In this document: piece by piece, positions 36,481 to 47,701 of the stretch | Layout of the letters: every line of letters starts with the position of its first letter | How positions within the stretch are numbered: position 1 is the stretch's first letter | Assembly (NCBI GenBank): GCA_035236585.1 | Contig: CP141132.1 | Coordinates: forward strand, 55,245,880-55,309,879 | Direction: 5' to 3' | DNA: 64,000 nt | Source: Warburgia ugandensis | Lineage: Eukaryota; Streptophyta; Magnoliopsida; Canellales; Canellaceae | Program-made: the position numbers and the translations under genes | The notes under the pieces: model-generated | The model's database searches: none | What the model was told of the DNA's origin: nothing | Seen by the model: only the letters and a program-made list of their open reading frames with translations

Positions 36481-36980
36481 CTATATAGCTCTTCCTTTGA
36501 CTTCTTTACCTAGAAAAGGATTACAATTTACTTGGACTGAAGAATGTGAAAGGAGTTTCCAAGAGTTAAAGACGAGATTAACTACAGCACCAATATTGAC
36601 CCTACCATCAAGGAGTGAAGGTTATGACATATACTGTGATGCTTCAGGAAAAGGGTTAGGAAGTGTATTGATGCAAAATGGAAAGGTCATTGCTTAGGCT
36701 TCACAACAACTAAAGAAACATGCAATGAACTACCTAGTACACGACCTAGAACTTGAGGAGGTAATGTTTGCCTTAAAAATTTGGCAACATTACTTGTATG
36801 GGAAGAAATTCAATGTATTCACCGATCACAAGAGCCTTAAGTATATTTTCACCCAAGTTGATCTGAATATGAGACAAAGAAGGTGGATGTAATATATTAA
36901 GGATTATGATTTTGTAATTCAATACCATCCTGCAAGGGCTAATGTAGTGGCTGATGCACTAAGTAGACAAATAAAAACAG
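36481..36980 (+). mobile_element. G2 RNase H region (fossil)
   Basis: [20 protein letters not shown] marks the start of RNase H, followed by a region matching G1 and closing with ADALSRQ at about 36950. Part of a broken element. Confidence 0.88.
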
Positions 36981-37900
36981 TATTGGCTAATGTCACCATT
37001 AAGTCAGCTTTTGTTGAACAAATCTTAAAGGCCCAAGAAAGGGATATAGTGACCCAGGAAATTTGTGAAAAGACAGGGGTTAGTAAAGCTTTAGATGGGG
37101 GTATTTGGTTTCAAGGAAGACTTGTAGTTCCCTTGAGTTTGAGAAAAGCACTACTACAAGAAGCCCATCAATGAAAATTTTCTATACGCCCTGGAGGAAC
37201 AAAAATGTCCCAAGATTTAAAAAGAAACTTCTAGTGGGAAGGCATGAAGAGAGATATCGGGGAATGTGTATCTAAGTGCTTAACTTGTGAGCAAGTGAAG
37301 GCTGAACATCAAAGACTAGCTGGATTACAACAAACCCTGGAACTGCCAAAATGGAAATGGGAACATATCACCATGGACTTTGTCGTAGGGCTACCAAGGG
37401 CTTGGGCAGGTCATGATATGATTTGGGTAATAGTTGATAGGCTAACCAAGTCGGCACACTTCTTTTCGATCAAATAAAACCAACCTGTCGACAGTTTAGC
37501 CCAGTTATATGTAAGAGAGATAGTTAGCCTTTATGGGGTCCCAGTCTCCATCATCTCTAATTGAGATGGAAGGTTTACCTCTAGAAGCTAGAAGTGCATG
37601 CAACAAGCATTAGGGACATCACTAAAGTTTAGTACAGCTTTTCATCCCCAAACAGATGGTCAGTTAGAAAGGACCATTCAAACCTTAGAAGATATGTTAA
37701 GGACCTATGCACTAGACTGGAGAGGAAGTTGGGATGAACATCTTCCACTAATGGAGTTCGCATATAATAATAGTTTCCATGCAAGTATCAGTATGGCACC
37801 ATACAAGGCATTGTATGGACGACCATGTCAATCGCCAACCTGTTGGGATGAAGTGGGAGAGAGGAAATTGATAAAATTAGAACTTGTGGAATAGTGTACA
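36981..37900 (+). mobile_element. G2 integrase region (fossil)
   Basis: Shows the zinc-binding region end (CLTCEQVKAEHQRLAG), the core start (WEHITMDFVVGLPRA, IWVIVDRLTKSAHF), the middle (FHPQTDGQLERTIQTLEDML) and NNSFHASISMAPYKALYGRP. Part of a broken element. Confidence 0.92.
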
Positions 37901-38413
37901 GATAAGTTTAGAATAATAAAGAAAAGATTGTTGGCCATGCATAGTCATCAAAAAAATTATGTGGATAAAAGATGCCGAACCCTGAAATTCGAAGTAGGTG
38001 ACCACGTGTTTTTAAAGGTTTCACCAGTTAAGGGAGTGATGAGGTTCAGATGTAAGGGAAAACTCAGTCCAAAGTATATTGGTCCTTTTAAAATTCTAGA
38101 AAGGGTTGGTCTGGTGGCTTACAAATTAGCCCTACTACCCCAACTCTCAGAGGTACACAATGTATTTCACATATCCATATTGCAAAAATACATTCTAGAT
38201 GAGACTCATGTGCTTCAAAGGATACTAGAGGTGTTAAATCTAGATTTAACCTTTAAAGAAAGGGCAATCCAGATCTTGAAAAGGAAAGAGCAACAATTGA
38301 GGGCCAAATCTATCCCTTTAGTCAAGGTATTGTGGCAACATCATATGGTCGAGGAAGCAATCTGGGAATTAGAAGAGGAAATGAAAATTTTGTGTCCTAG
38401 TCTATTTGAGTGA
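37901..38413 (+). mobile_element. G2 integrase tail with chromodomain-type end (fossil)
   Basis: [13 protein letters not shown], then a GPF(K) module and VFHISILQKY, followed by IPLVKVLWQHHMVEEAIWEL, which resembles the plant chromovirus chromodomain. This is the best evidence for the Tekay/Del assignment of G1 and G2. Confidence 0.88.
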
Positions 38414-38449
38414 TTGTAAATTAGAAATTTCGAGGACAAAATTTTTTGT

Positions 38450-38462
38450 AAGGGGGGGTAGA
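38450..38462 (+). other. G2 polypurine tract
   Basis: AAGGGGGGGTAGA just before the 3' LTR start TGTAACACCCC at 38464. Confidence 0.88.
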
Positions 38463-38463
38463 T

Positions 38464-38882
38464 TGTAACACCCCTAATTTTTGTAAGTAGATTAAATAAA
38501 CAATGAAATTAAAATTTTCAAGAAAAATTAGGTTGAAATATTAGAGTTATTAAAAATGCACTTCTCATAGAAGTGGAATCAAGGCTGGCAACCTACATAT
38601 TTAATATGTACATGGAAAATTAACTTAGACTATAAGTTTGTCCAATTCCAAGTTTGGGTGAAAATTCTAGATTTTTCTCAATTTTTAACATAAAAGGGAA
38701 AAAAATATAAATCCACTTCACAATCAAGGTATAAGACATGTATAATTAAAAACATACTCAGCAAACCAATTAAAATGACACTAAGTACGTCAAAATTCGA
38801 GTTCGTAAGAAAATTTTCTATTTTTCTATATTTTTCAACAAAAGGGCAAAATGGTCATTTCATATCAATGTGGGCGCACTAA
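38464..38882 (+). mobile_element. G2 3' LTR, left piece
   Basis: Matches the 5' LTR from 29805 to about 30240 in the same direction. The match stops at AATGTGGG (38868-38874), and LTR E begins at 38883 after eight unassigned bases. Confidence 0.9.
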
Positions 38883-39790
38883 TGTGAAAACCCTAATTTT
38901 TTTGGAATTATTTAGAATTTTTTTGAAATTTGTGGTGGAATATTATATTTAATATAATATTAATTTTTAGAAAAAGAATCAGGTCTTGAAACATAGATAT
39001 TTGGAATCATTCAAGGGAAACCAATCAGAATGAATGTAAGCACGCTGAAATCTGAGCTGGTGTGAAAAATCCCTATTTTTCATAATTTTTGTGAATTTAC
39101 ATTTACCCATAAGGATAAATTGATCATTTTATTTTTATGTGGGGTCCACAAAAGTTAGGTGAGCTAGTGGACAGCCAACTTGGAAAATATCAATGATGAA
39201 AAATAAACATGATGAGGAATATGCTTTGAATTTTATAAGAAAAGTGAAAAATCATTTAAAATGAAAATAATTAAAATATTTTAAAAACAGCCCTATAAAT
39301 ACCCCTCCCACTATTCTCACGAAATTCCACAAATCTTTATGGCTCTCCCACTCTCTCCCTCTCCCTTTTCTCTCTCTTTCCTTCTCTTTCTCTCTTTTCT
39401 CTCCTTTTTCCTTCTTTTTATCTTTCTTTTTTCTTTTCCTTTCTTTTCTTTCTTTTTCTCTTTCCAGCCATAGTGGTGGTCCCCACATGTGCCTAACACA
39501 AGAACCAGCCTGTGCCAGGTTGGCATGTCCCAGGACACTTCTTCCACCTGACGCCTGCGAGAAACAAGCTGGCTAGGGTTTTTTCGCAGCCGGCAAAATC
39601 ATCCTCGATCTCCCTCCTTTGGCACCAGAAAGAACCCAAGAGACCCAGAATCCATTCCTCTCACTCCCCTCTTCAAAACCCCTCTCCCATTTCTCTTCCC
39701 CGGCACTGGCAAGCACCTCGGGGGTAAGCAATTTACAAAATCCCTACCCGTTTGGCAGGAAACCATAATCAAGGTTTCAAATATTCTAAG
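38883..39790 (+). mobile_element. LTR E, 5' part, inside the G2 3' LTR
   Basis: Starts TGTGAAAACCCTAATTT, unlike the G2 LTR interior at this place. It has a TATA box (39294-39300) and a strong CT-rich leader (39343-39470). It breaks off near 39790, where inverted G2 LTR sequence begins. The rest of an LTR of fitting type lies at 42382-45822 on the minus strand, so I take both as one inserted LTR cut by an inversion. The open frames in 39252-39547 (minus) come from the CT tract. Confidence 0.7.
39294..39300 (+). promoter_or_regulatory. TATA box of LTR E
   Basis: TATAAAT in CAGCCCTATAAATACCCC, followed by a CT-rich leader. Confidence 0.6.
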
Positions 39791-42376
39791 CTAACAAATC
39801 TATACTATAAGTAAAATCACACAATAATAATATGCTCTACATTGTATTTCTATTCTTTTATTATTTTTGATCATTCAAGATCTCTCTTGGATTTTGCTAG
39901 ATTATCCTTATCGTACTTACAATTTTTATTAGGGTTAGATAATTTGCTAACCTTTTATGCTCTTATTATTATTTCTCAACCAGTTAATGTTTTACTAGAT
40001 TGAAGGTAACTAATTCATTCTTAATTATAGATAGCTCCTTTTATTTCCAATTGACCAAGGTTTACCAGTTAATGTCATTCCCAACGTGGTTAATTCAATC
40101 CTCATGTAAGGAGGTGTTTAGACCTCAACAAGCATCAACAGAAGGTGAAGGGATAGCGAGGCTCATTAGAAACCCCCTTAACCATGATGAATAACATGTA
40201 AGGGCATAGCCTTAGCTCAACCTTTAATAAGGTCCTATGAGATCATAGCCCTAAGTTTTATTTCTACTTGGTTTTAGTTAATTCTATGAACATATACTAT
40301 GTCATTCATGGATATTTATTATGCTCCTATTTTGGGCCAAGGAAATGGAAAATCCACTCCTTATATTGTCCTACTAACTATAGCCTTTACTATGATTATT
40401 TCTCCTTATGTACATGTGTATTTTGTGAAGTCCAATTATATTTCATTAATTACCCCTTTTAAGGTATTTTTCACAACTCTACTAATGTAAGGGAAATTAA
40501 AAGAAATTACACTAATAAATCTAAATCTAAGCAATTTAGAGGCAATCATGCTAGAATTGAAAATTTGACATGAATTAAATTTGCTAATAAAACAATTAAC
40601 TAGAATATTAACAATATTTTAATCTAAGAAATTAAAGAAAATTATACTAAAATTAGAAACTTGACATAGATCATAATTAAATAAAATCTACTATTAAAGA
40701 GTATTAACTAAGCATATGATCAATTTATCCTTATGATCCAACCATCCAATTTGTCCATCTTTTAGATCTAGGGTTAATATTCCATTAAGAGTACAACCCT
40801 TGACCTTTAATGTTTTTTATTGATCCAACATCTCTAGTAACATAATATTAACCATAGATCATCACTTTTATAGGTCCACCTGACCTGATCATTCTTGATC
40901 TACAAGATTAAGAGGATCCATTGGAATTCTCCATGATCATTTTTACTTTCAATGGTCTAAACTTTAATACAGTTCATGTCAGTCCAATCCAACCATCCCC
41001 ATGATGATTTATCATCATTATATCATTAATGGATCCAAACCCTCACTTCTGATCACCCCAGATCTACTTGATCAAGGGTGTTAGTAGGTGTATTTTTAAT
41101 TAACAAAAATTTTTAATGATTAAAATATTATTTTTATGGGTTCAGTAGGTTTCCCTCATCAAAATCTATTCATAGAATCTTCTTGATAAAAAATCAGACT
41201 TAAAATGAGTGACGAATTTCATTTTTAAAATTTCAGCCGTTCAACCATTTTCAACGACTGATCTTAATCTATAATGTTTTGATCAATTTAACTAATTTAG
41301 AGGCTTGGAAATTCTATTGTAATCATTGATCTTAAGGTTTTGATATGTCCTGGATCCATCCATCAGATTTCCATTTTAACATTAATTTGATCATGATCCA
41401 CTACTATAGGAACTAACTTTAAATTTTATTTCATATAAATCAAATTAAAAATCTCAATATCATTATTTCATTGTATTCTAAAAAATACAAGGAATATATA
41501 ACTTCTTTCTAATCTAGATTTGGATTTAAATTGAGTTTGGAATTGAATTTTCAAGTTTCCATCAATTTGAACGATCCAAATTGATTTTGGACTGTCAGAT
41601 CTTATTTCTTAAAACTAAGGGTCCAGATGAAAAATAAAACTTACTGTGATCATGGTTCTTAAGGTTTTTGGTCCTTCTGAATCCATTGGATGGCTTAGAT
41701 TTTTCATCTAAGATGTCCTTGATGATGTTCTAGGCCTGCATCATTAGTACTAGTTTTTCTAGAATTTTGGCTAGAAAACTAGTCTGATGACTCAATTTTA
41801 GGAAAAATATATTGAAAAATAAAAATAAAGAGATAGGAAACCTACCTAAAAGCGTCCATAAGAGCAGATCTTGCCAAAATTAAGAAAATCCTCACTAAAA
41901 AGTGAACTATGCTGGAGACGAAATAATTTGTGATCTTCTAATGAAATTGCTAGTGGATCGTGCAATTAGCATTGGGATTTTGTAGATAATCTTATTACAA
42001 ATTGATCTACTAGTTTGGATTTCTGGTATGAGGGTTAGATCACTAGATTTCTATAGGTTTTCAACTTAGGGGTAAAATTGGAAATAAGAAAAGAAAGAGA
42101 GGAAAAGAGGGAGAAAGTAGAGAATGAGAGGGAATTTGGAGTTGGAATCAAAGGAGGAGTTGGTGAATTTCATGATGAATATGATGAACATTCTTGTGAA
42201 TTTTTTTGAGGTATTTATAGGCATTTTCTAAATTTTTTAATCATTTTCCCCTAATAATTGTGTTTTTCTCTTTTGAATTTTATATTAAAAAGAATTCCCC
42301 CACTTCCACCTTTGTCTCCACTACTAGCTGGTAGTGGTTTGACCAATTATTGATGTTTCCATACCATTGTCCCACA
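39791..42376 (-). mobile_element. Inverted middle part of the G2 3' LTR
   Basis: The reverse complement of this stretch follows the G2 5' LTR from about 30235 to about 32370. For example 39890-39930 matches 32230-32300 and 41560-41760 matches 30840-31040, both on the opposite strand. Its right end (about 42376) corresponds to LTR position 30235, exactly where the direct-orientation left piece stops (38875). A minus-strand TATA box lies at 42212-42219. So it is the LTR's own middle segment turned around, not a separate insertion. Confidence 0.88.
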
Positions 42377-42763
42377 TTTTTTGTGACGACTTGGGTTTTT
42401 ACAACACATTTTCATAAATATTTGCAAAGGTAGGGCCATTATTTTGAAACTCTTTTAAAATACAAATAGTGGAAACATATTTTCTTTGAAATTGATTTGT
42501 CAAAAACCTGAGTGCACCTCAAATTACTTATCATACATAGATTTTTGCATAAAATAAAATTTCTATTGAATATCAATAGAAATACTTTTATTAAAATCAG
42601 GATCGATCTAGTGGTTCACATACATAGCCCCGGTAGTCATTACATACCCTGTCCAAATATTACAAAACAATCAATATAATCTTCCTCTAAGTAAATATCC
42701 CGAGTAGTAGTTCAGTGATTATTATCCTCAAGTCTTGAGCTTTCAATCTTCCTTAACTATATA

Positions 42764-42801
42764 TGAAATATTGTAAACTTTCAAACATATACAATATCTC
42801 A
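42764..42801 (-). repeat. LTR hairpin, E copy
   Basis: On the plus strand GAAATATTGTAAAC faces ATACAATATCTCA; the arms are 13-14 bp with a few mismatches. Same place as in A2, C and G2. Confidence 0.7.
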
Positions 42802-43102
42802 TCAAGCTATGCTTGGTAGGGGATTTAAGAAATATATTCAATATATCTCAAAATTAACAGTTCATTATATCCATGATATAAATTAATTTATACAATTGGA
42901 TAACTATTTTATCCTTCACTTATCATATGAATTATATGTATATATTACATATAAATAAAACCATTGAAAATCGTGAATATAGTCAATATCATCAATAATA
43001 TCTCATTTCCAAACTAATTTCAATATCAACACTAGGTGTTATATATAATCATATCATATTGGGAATCATCCTCCAATACAACATCAGTAATAACTTTTAC
43101 CG

Positions 43103-43202
43103 GGCATCTCATCATGCATTAAAATAAGGCATGTCATCATGCCATAACATAAGGCATGTCATCATGCCATAACATAAGGCATCTCATTATGGCATAATCA
43201 AT
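43103..43202 (-). repeat. Four-unit 25 bp tandem array of small palindromes
   Basis: GGCAT begins at 43103, 43128, 43153 and 43178, an exact 25 bp period. Each unit contains GGCATGTCATCATGCC or a variant, which can fold on itself. One or two such units occur in A2, C and G2 at the corresponding place. Confidence 0.88.
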
Positions 43203-45822
43203 TGCATCATAATGTCACAGTCTCAATCCGTACAGTGCGCCTGGATAACTGCATAATACTCCACTGCTACCATGGTGGAAAATACATATCCATGTTCATA
43301 TGAGGGGAATCATGGTTGTCAAAGTGGCGTCCTTCTCATAATTGCCCCACTCGACGTTTTGCCTCTCTTTGGGCACAATATCATCATCATAATCAGTTTC
43401 GGAGAGAGGACGGACAAACCCTCATAACTCTCCTAGCATTGGCATCCCCACGCCTATAACTTATAGACTGTGTGTCTAGTTATAATAGGACATGCCTATA
43501 ACTTATTTCCTTAAGATTTGGGGGTCTAACTTATATAGTTCAAATCTTCCCATTCTACCCATTAAGTAATTTCATAATTACTTAATCAATCCCTTTGTAT
43601 TCATTTCAACATCATTTGTTGTCTTAAGTAATTTAATGATTACTTAATCAATCCCTTTGTATTCATTACAACATCATTTGTTGATTCATAACAATTCCAA
43701 GGCAAAAATAATCAAAACTCATTTATTAGGATAAGATCATGTGTAAAATACATGTATCCTATATATTGAATATATTCTTAAGGTCCACCTACCTTTACTT
43801 TCTACCATCCATCTTCACATTGATCTTGATCATCACATCATTCATGTATCTGTCAAATTATATGTATACAGTCATTCCTCAACTCATTTATACTTCCTAA
43901 TTATTCTTTTGATCATCCTTACATAAGATGATTTGGATCTTGTTCCTTGGATCATATTGATCAAGGATCTAATCTATTGATCTACATTTGAATCTAATAT
44001 TTATACTACTTCAAAACATACATGTAATATTATGGTTCTTATTATTCTTGATCATTCAAGATCTCATTATGGATCTTGTTTGATCTTTGATTATCTTAAT
44101 TATCATTTTTATTAGGATTAGATAGTTTAATATCCTTTTATGATCTTATTATTATTCAACTAGTTAATGTTTTACTGATTGAAGTTAATTTATGCACTCC
44201 TAATTCTAGATAGCTCCTTATTTTAGAATTGACTAAGGCTTACCAGTTAAAAGCTGCTCACAGAGTGGTTAATTCAATCCTCATGTAAGGAGGCGCTGAG
44301 ACCTCACAAATGTCGTTAGAAGGTGGGGGAAGAGCGAGACTCTATTAGAGAACCCCCCTTAACCACCGTGTTCAACATTTACTGAGGTGACCTTAGCTCA
44401 ACCTTCGTAAGGTTCCTATGAATATTAAACCCTAAGCACTCTTGCTATTTGATTTTAATTAAATCCATAAACATTTAAAATGTCATTCATGGGATTTATA
44501 ATTCTCCTAATTTGGACCAAGAAAATGATATTCCTTATATTGTCCTACTAACTATAGCCCTTACTATCATTAAGCCTATGTCCATATTCCTTGTAAATGT
44601 TCATCAATATCTATTTTCATTTAATTATATTTTTCTTGTAATTTACATAACATGAACAATTAAAGTGTAAATAAATAAATCTAACAATTAAATCTACTAA
44701 GAAAATAAAAGAACATTTACAATAGAACTTAATAATTTACATGCTCATTTGAATACATCATATTTATTCATTTTGATCAAATGATTATATTTTGATTTCT
44801 ATTCATTTTTCATCCTATTAAGGGTTTAGATATTGATCTTTCATTTTTATTCAGATCTATCACATTCTCTTAATGTGATATCATCACTAGATCATTGATG
44901 AATCTCATCATATGATCTGATCTTTCTTGATCCAACCGATCAAGAAGATCTTAAGTCAATTTATCCAAATCAAGGGCATAGATTTCAATCTATCCCAAAT
45001 TAGCCACATCAAGCCATTCATTTCTCATGATCTTATCATTAGATCATCGTCCATACTATTTTATAATTTATGATTACGCTGGATTAGTCAAATCAAGTAA
45101 ATCCATGATTATTTTTAAGATTTCTCTTCCATTACGATTAAATTTCTTAATTCATCCCAGATCAATCATATCTAACACTTGATTTCATGTTCCGTCATCA
45201 CTAGATCAGTGATGGATCAGAAATCCAAAGTCTAATCATGTCAGATTTGACTGATCTTGGGAATTAGTACCTCTTTTTGTAATTTTCAAATTTTTATAGT
45301 GATTAAAATATAATTTTTATATTTCCATTAGATTCTACTCTTCACCAGAAATCAATAGTTTCTTTTCGATCTTGATTTGGAGTTAAAATGAGCTCTGAAT
45401 TGAAGTTTTAAGTTTTCAGATCAAAACAAGGGTCAATTTCAATCTAAGCACACTGATCGACGGTCGATCAGCGGGCCACCCCCATTATTGGTGATTGCTA
45501 GTGTAAGGGAGGGGTGACCTGGGATAGCCAAGATGGTCCGATTTGCATCATTAAATCAGCTCTTCCACATATTTGACCACGTTAAGGGGCCAAATTTCAT
45601 CCAACGGCTCAAATATATGATTTGAGCCACATACAGCTGGTTTCCCACTAGGGTTCACTAGATCTGTTTCACCGGTGAACCAGTCACCAATGGAACGGAT
45701 TCAACGGTGAATCCCTATGATTTTTGGCCGAAAAATGGAGGGTAATGGAGGAAAACCTACTTGGATCTCGTTTGGAGCAGAGACTATATTTGGAGAACAT
45801 GGTTTCCTGTCAGATTTTGAAG

Positions 45823-46190
45823 GAGACTTAAGGACGTATAACTTGAAGAGCACATATGCTACCAGACTGATTAGGGTATCTTCTTCGAAGATTGTGAAAC
45901 CAGACTATGTACTTTGTATTTGGATTGTATTTGGACAATGGATTGTAATTGTATGATAGAAGTTGTGTAAAGTGAACTACTGGATGATTCCTGGTATTCA
46001 ATAAAATTTTATTTTGATACAAAAATATTTATGTGTATTATGTATGTTGAGATGAGACTTTGGTTTTGTTACAAATTGATTTAAAAGAAAACAATTTTCT
46101 CTGCATTTTTTGTGAAATTTTTTTACTACTAAGGGCCCTGCCTTTGAAAATTATATTACAAAATGTGTTACAAAAACCCAAGTTGTCACA
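45823..46190 (+). mobile_element. G2 3' LTR, right piece
   Basis: Matches the 5' LTR from about 33529 to 33890 in direct orientation and ends AGTTGTCACA, followed by the CAAAT duplication. It contains the AATAAA-type region near 46000. Confidence 0.9.
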
Positions 46191-46419
46191 CAAATGCCCC
46201 TCTTTGATCGAGATTATAGCGTGGTCAATGATCAAAGTTGAGGACTTGATAAAGTGGCATGTCATGCATTTGAATGCAAGAAAAAGATTCCAAATTTTAG
46301 ATAGCAAAGGAGATTTGAAAAGGACATATATTTTCAAGATTTATCATTCCTTGAAAAATTCTTAATAGATTTAGATTCCCAAGGTTACCCTTCCTTGAAA
46401 ATCCTATAGAATTCCAAAA

Positions 46420-47040
46420 GGATCACCTATGAAATGATAGCCTAAGATCTAAGGTATTTGGAAAGCATCAACTATGATGCAAAGATTTTTTGAAATCACC
46501 AATAGGATTGCCTACAATCCCAAAATTTTCCAAATGATACTATGATTTTACAAATTTGAAAGGATCACCTACAATCTTAAGATTTCTCAAATTGGAAAGG
46601 GTCACATATGATCCTAAGATTTTCTAAAATTGGAAAGCATCATCTACAATCCTAAGGAATTGAAAAGAATCACCTATGATCCTAAGATTTTGCAATTTGG
46701 GAATGGTGACCTGAGATCCTAAGATTTCTCAAATTGGAAAGAATCACCTACAATTTATGGTATTACAAAGGATTACTTACGATCCTAAATTTTTTGAATT
46801 TGGAAAGAATAACCTATGATCCTAAGATTTTTGAAATTTGAAAGGATCATCTACGATCCTATGATTTCTCAAATTGGAAAGGATCACCTACAATCTTAAG
46901 ATTATTTAAAATCAGAAAGAATCACCTATGATCCTTAGGAGTTGGAAGGATCACATACAACCCTCAGATTCTAAAAATTGGATAGGACCATCTAGGATCC
47001 TAAGATTTTTCTAATTAGATAGGATCACCTTGATTCTTGA
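46420..47040. repeat. Degenerate minisatellite, unit about 37-46 bp
   Basis: The unit reads roughly GGATCACCTACGATCCTAAG then ATTTCTCAAATTGGAAA and is repeated about 15-17 times with many differences. The GGATC...GATCC part is a near palindrome in most units. It lies inside an LTR. Confidence 0.85.
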
Positions 47041-47169
47041 TTATATAAGTTTGGAGTTATAGTTGCCTGAAAATTTGTTGAAATGAGAGGATTGACTATG
47101 GAATTTTGAAATTGGAAAAGGTAGATCTCTTAAATTCTAAAGGATATGAGGTTGGATGTCTATAGTATG

Positions 47170-47391
47170 ATCTTTGAAATGTTACAATTATAAAAAGATT
47201 AACCTATTCTAATCAATAATTGATTGCATGGATTTTTTGTGAAAAACCAATGAGGATTAAAATCATGTATCTATACTCAGATCTTTGAAAAGCATCAACT
47301 TTGAAAAGATTAACCTAATCTAATCAATAATTGATTACATCAATTTTTGTGGAAAATCACTAAGGATTAAAATCATTTTTAGAAAGTTTTT
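47170..47391. repeat. 111 bp tandem duplication
   Basis: ATCTTTGAAA at 47170 and 47281, GATTAACCTA at 47197 and 47308, and AATCAATAATTGATT repeat at the same 111-base spacing with moderate divergence. Confidence 0.85.
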
Positions 47392-47701
47392 AAAAATCCA
47401 AAATTGAAAGTTTTAGAAATAAAAGTATAGAATCTTTGTAAAGAAATTAATGGTTTAAAACTTTGATGATTGGAATAATTGAAAATAAATCAGTGAAATA
47501 TTTAAAATGATCATTTAAAAATAAAAAAATTTTGAAACTTTATTTTGGAAATGACAATTGAACTTGTAATTTTTAGGAAATGAAGAGTATTGACATTGAA
47601 ACAATGTTTGAAAATTTTCTAAATCAATTATTGAAATTTTTAGTAGTTATCTTGGGAAGATAGTCTTCTTTTTTTTGGTTTGGGGCGCCGGGGGTGTTAC
47701 A

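Larger units (their letters stand above)
42757..43792 (-). other. LTR intron-like module, E copy
   Basis: On the minus strand it begins at AAAG|GTAGGTGG (G at 43792) and ends at TATATAG (G at 42757), 1036 bp. The hairpin is 7 nt before the acceptor-like AG, as in A2 and G2. Confidence 0.5.
42382..45822 (-). mobile_element. LTR E, middle and end part, minus strand
   Basis: On the minus strand it ends CCCAAGTCGTCACA at 42382. It contains the usual LTR series: hairpin (42764-42801), small palindrome array (43103-43202), donor-like border (43792) and the segment around 44270-44340 shared with G1 and A2. The minus-strand LTR start is absent; near 45822 the sequence changes to direct-orientation G2 LTR end. 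It fits as the missing part of LTR E. Confidence 0.75.
29805..46190 (+). mobile_element. Fossil chromovirus G2 (Tekay/Del-like), both LTRs present
   Basis: Flanked by a perfect five-base duplication CAAAT (29800-29804 and 46191-46195). The order is 5' LTR (29805-33890), primer site, gag, protease, reverse transcriptase, RNase H, integrase, chromodomain-type tail, purine tract, 3' LTR (38464-46190). The 3' LTR is almost twice the length of the 5' LTR because another LTR (E) was inserted in it and a segment was then inverted. The first ~280 bp of the two LTRs differ at about one base in ten by eye, so the insertion is old, likely several million years. The coding part is broken, with about a dozen or more breaks. 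It lies within a minus-strand Tat/Ogre-like LTR. Confidence 0.94.
46196..47701 (-). mobile_element. Right half of the minus-strand Tat/Ogre-like 3' LTR
   Basis: Continues 28282-29804 across the G2 insertion. On the minus strand the LTR begins TGTAACACCCCC at 47701, preceded by CTCCTATT, a weak purine-poor junction that also stands before the LTR start at 55818. It contains the degenerate repeat array 46420-47040 and a 111 bp tandem duplication. No coding sequence. Confidence 0.55.

Noticed and set aside
39252-39547. Open frames on the minus strand rich in Lys, Glu and Arg
   Set aside because: They are translations of the CT-rich leader of LTR E.
43103-43202. CRISPR-like array
   Set aside because: Four directly adjacent 25 bp units without spacers, inside a plant LTR.
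46038-46365. Open frames of about 100 residues on both strands
   Set aside because: They span the G2 LTR end and its flank, so they are a chance product of the insertion.
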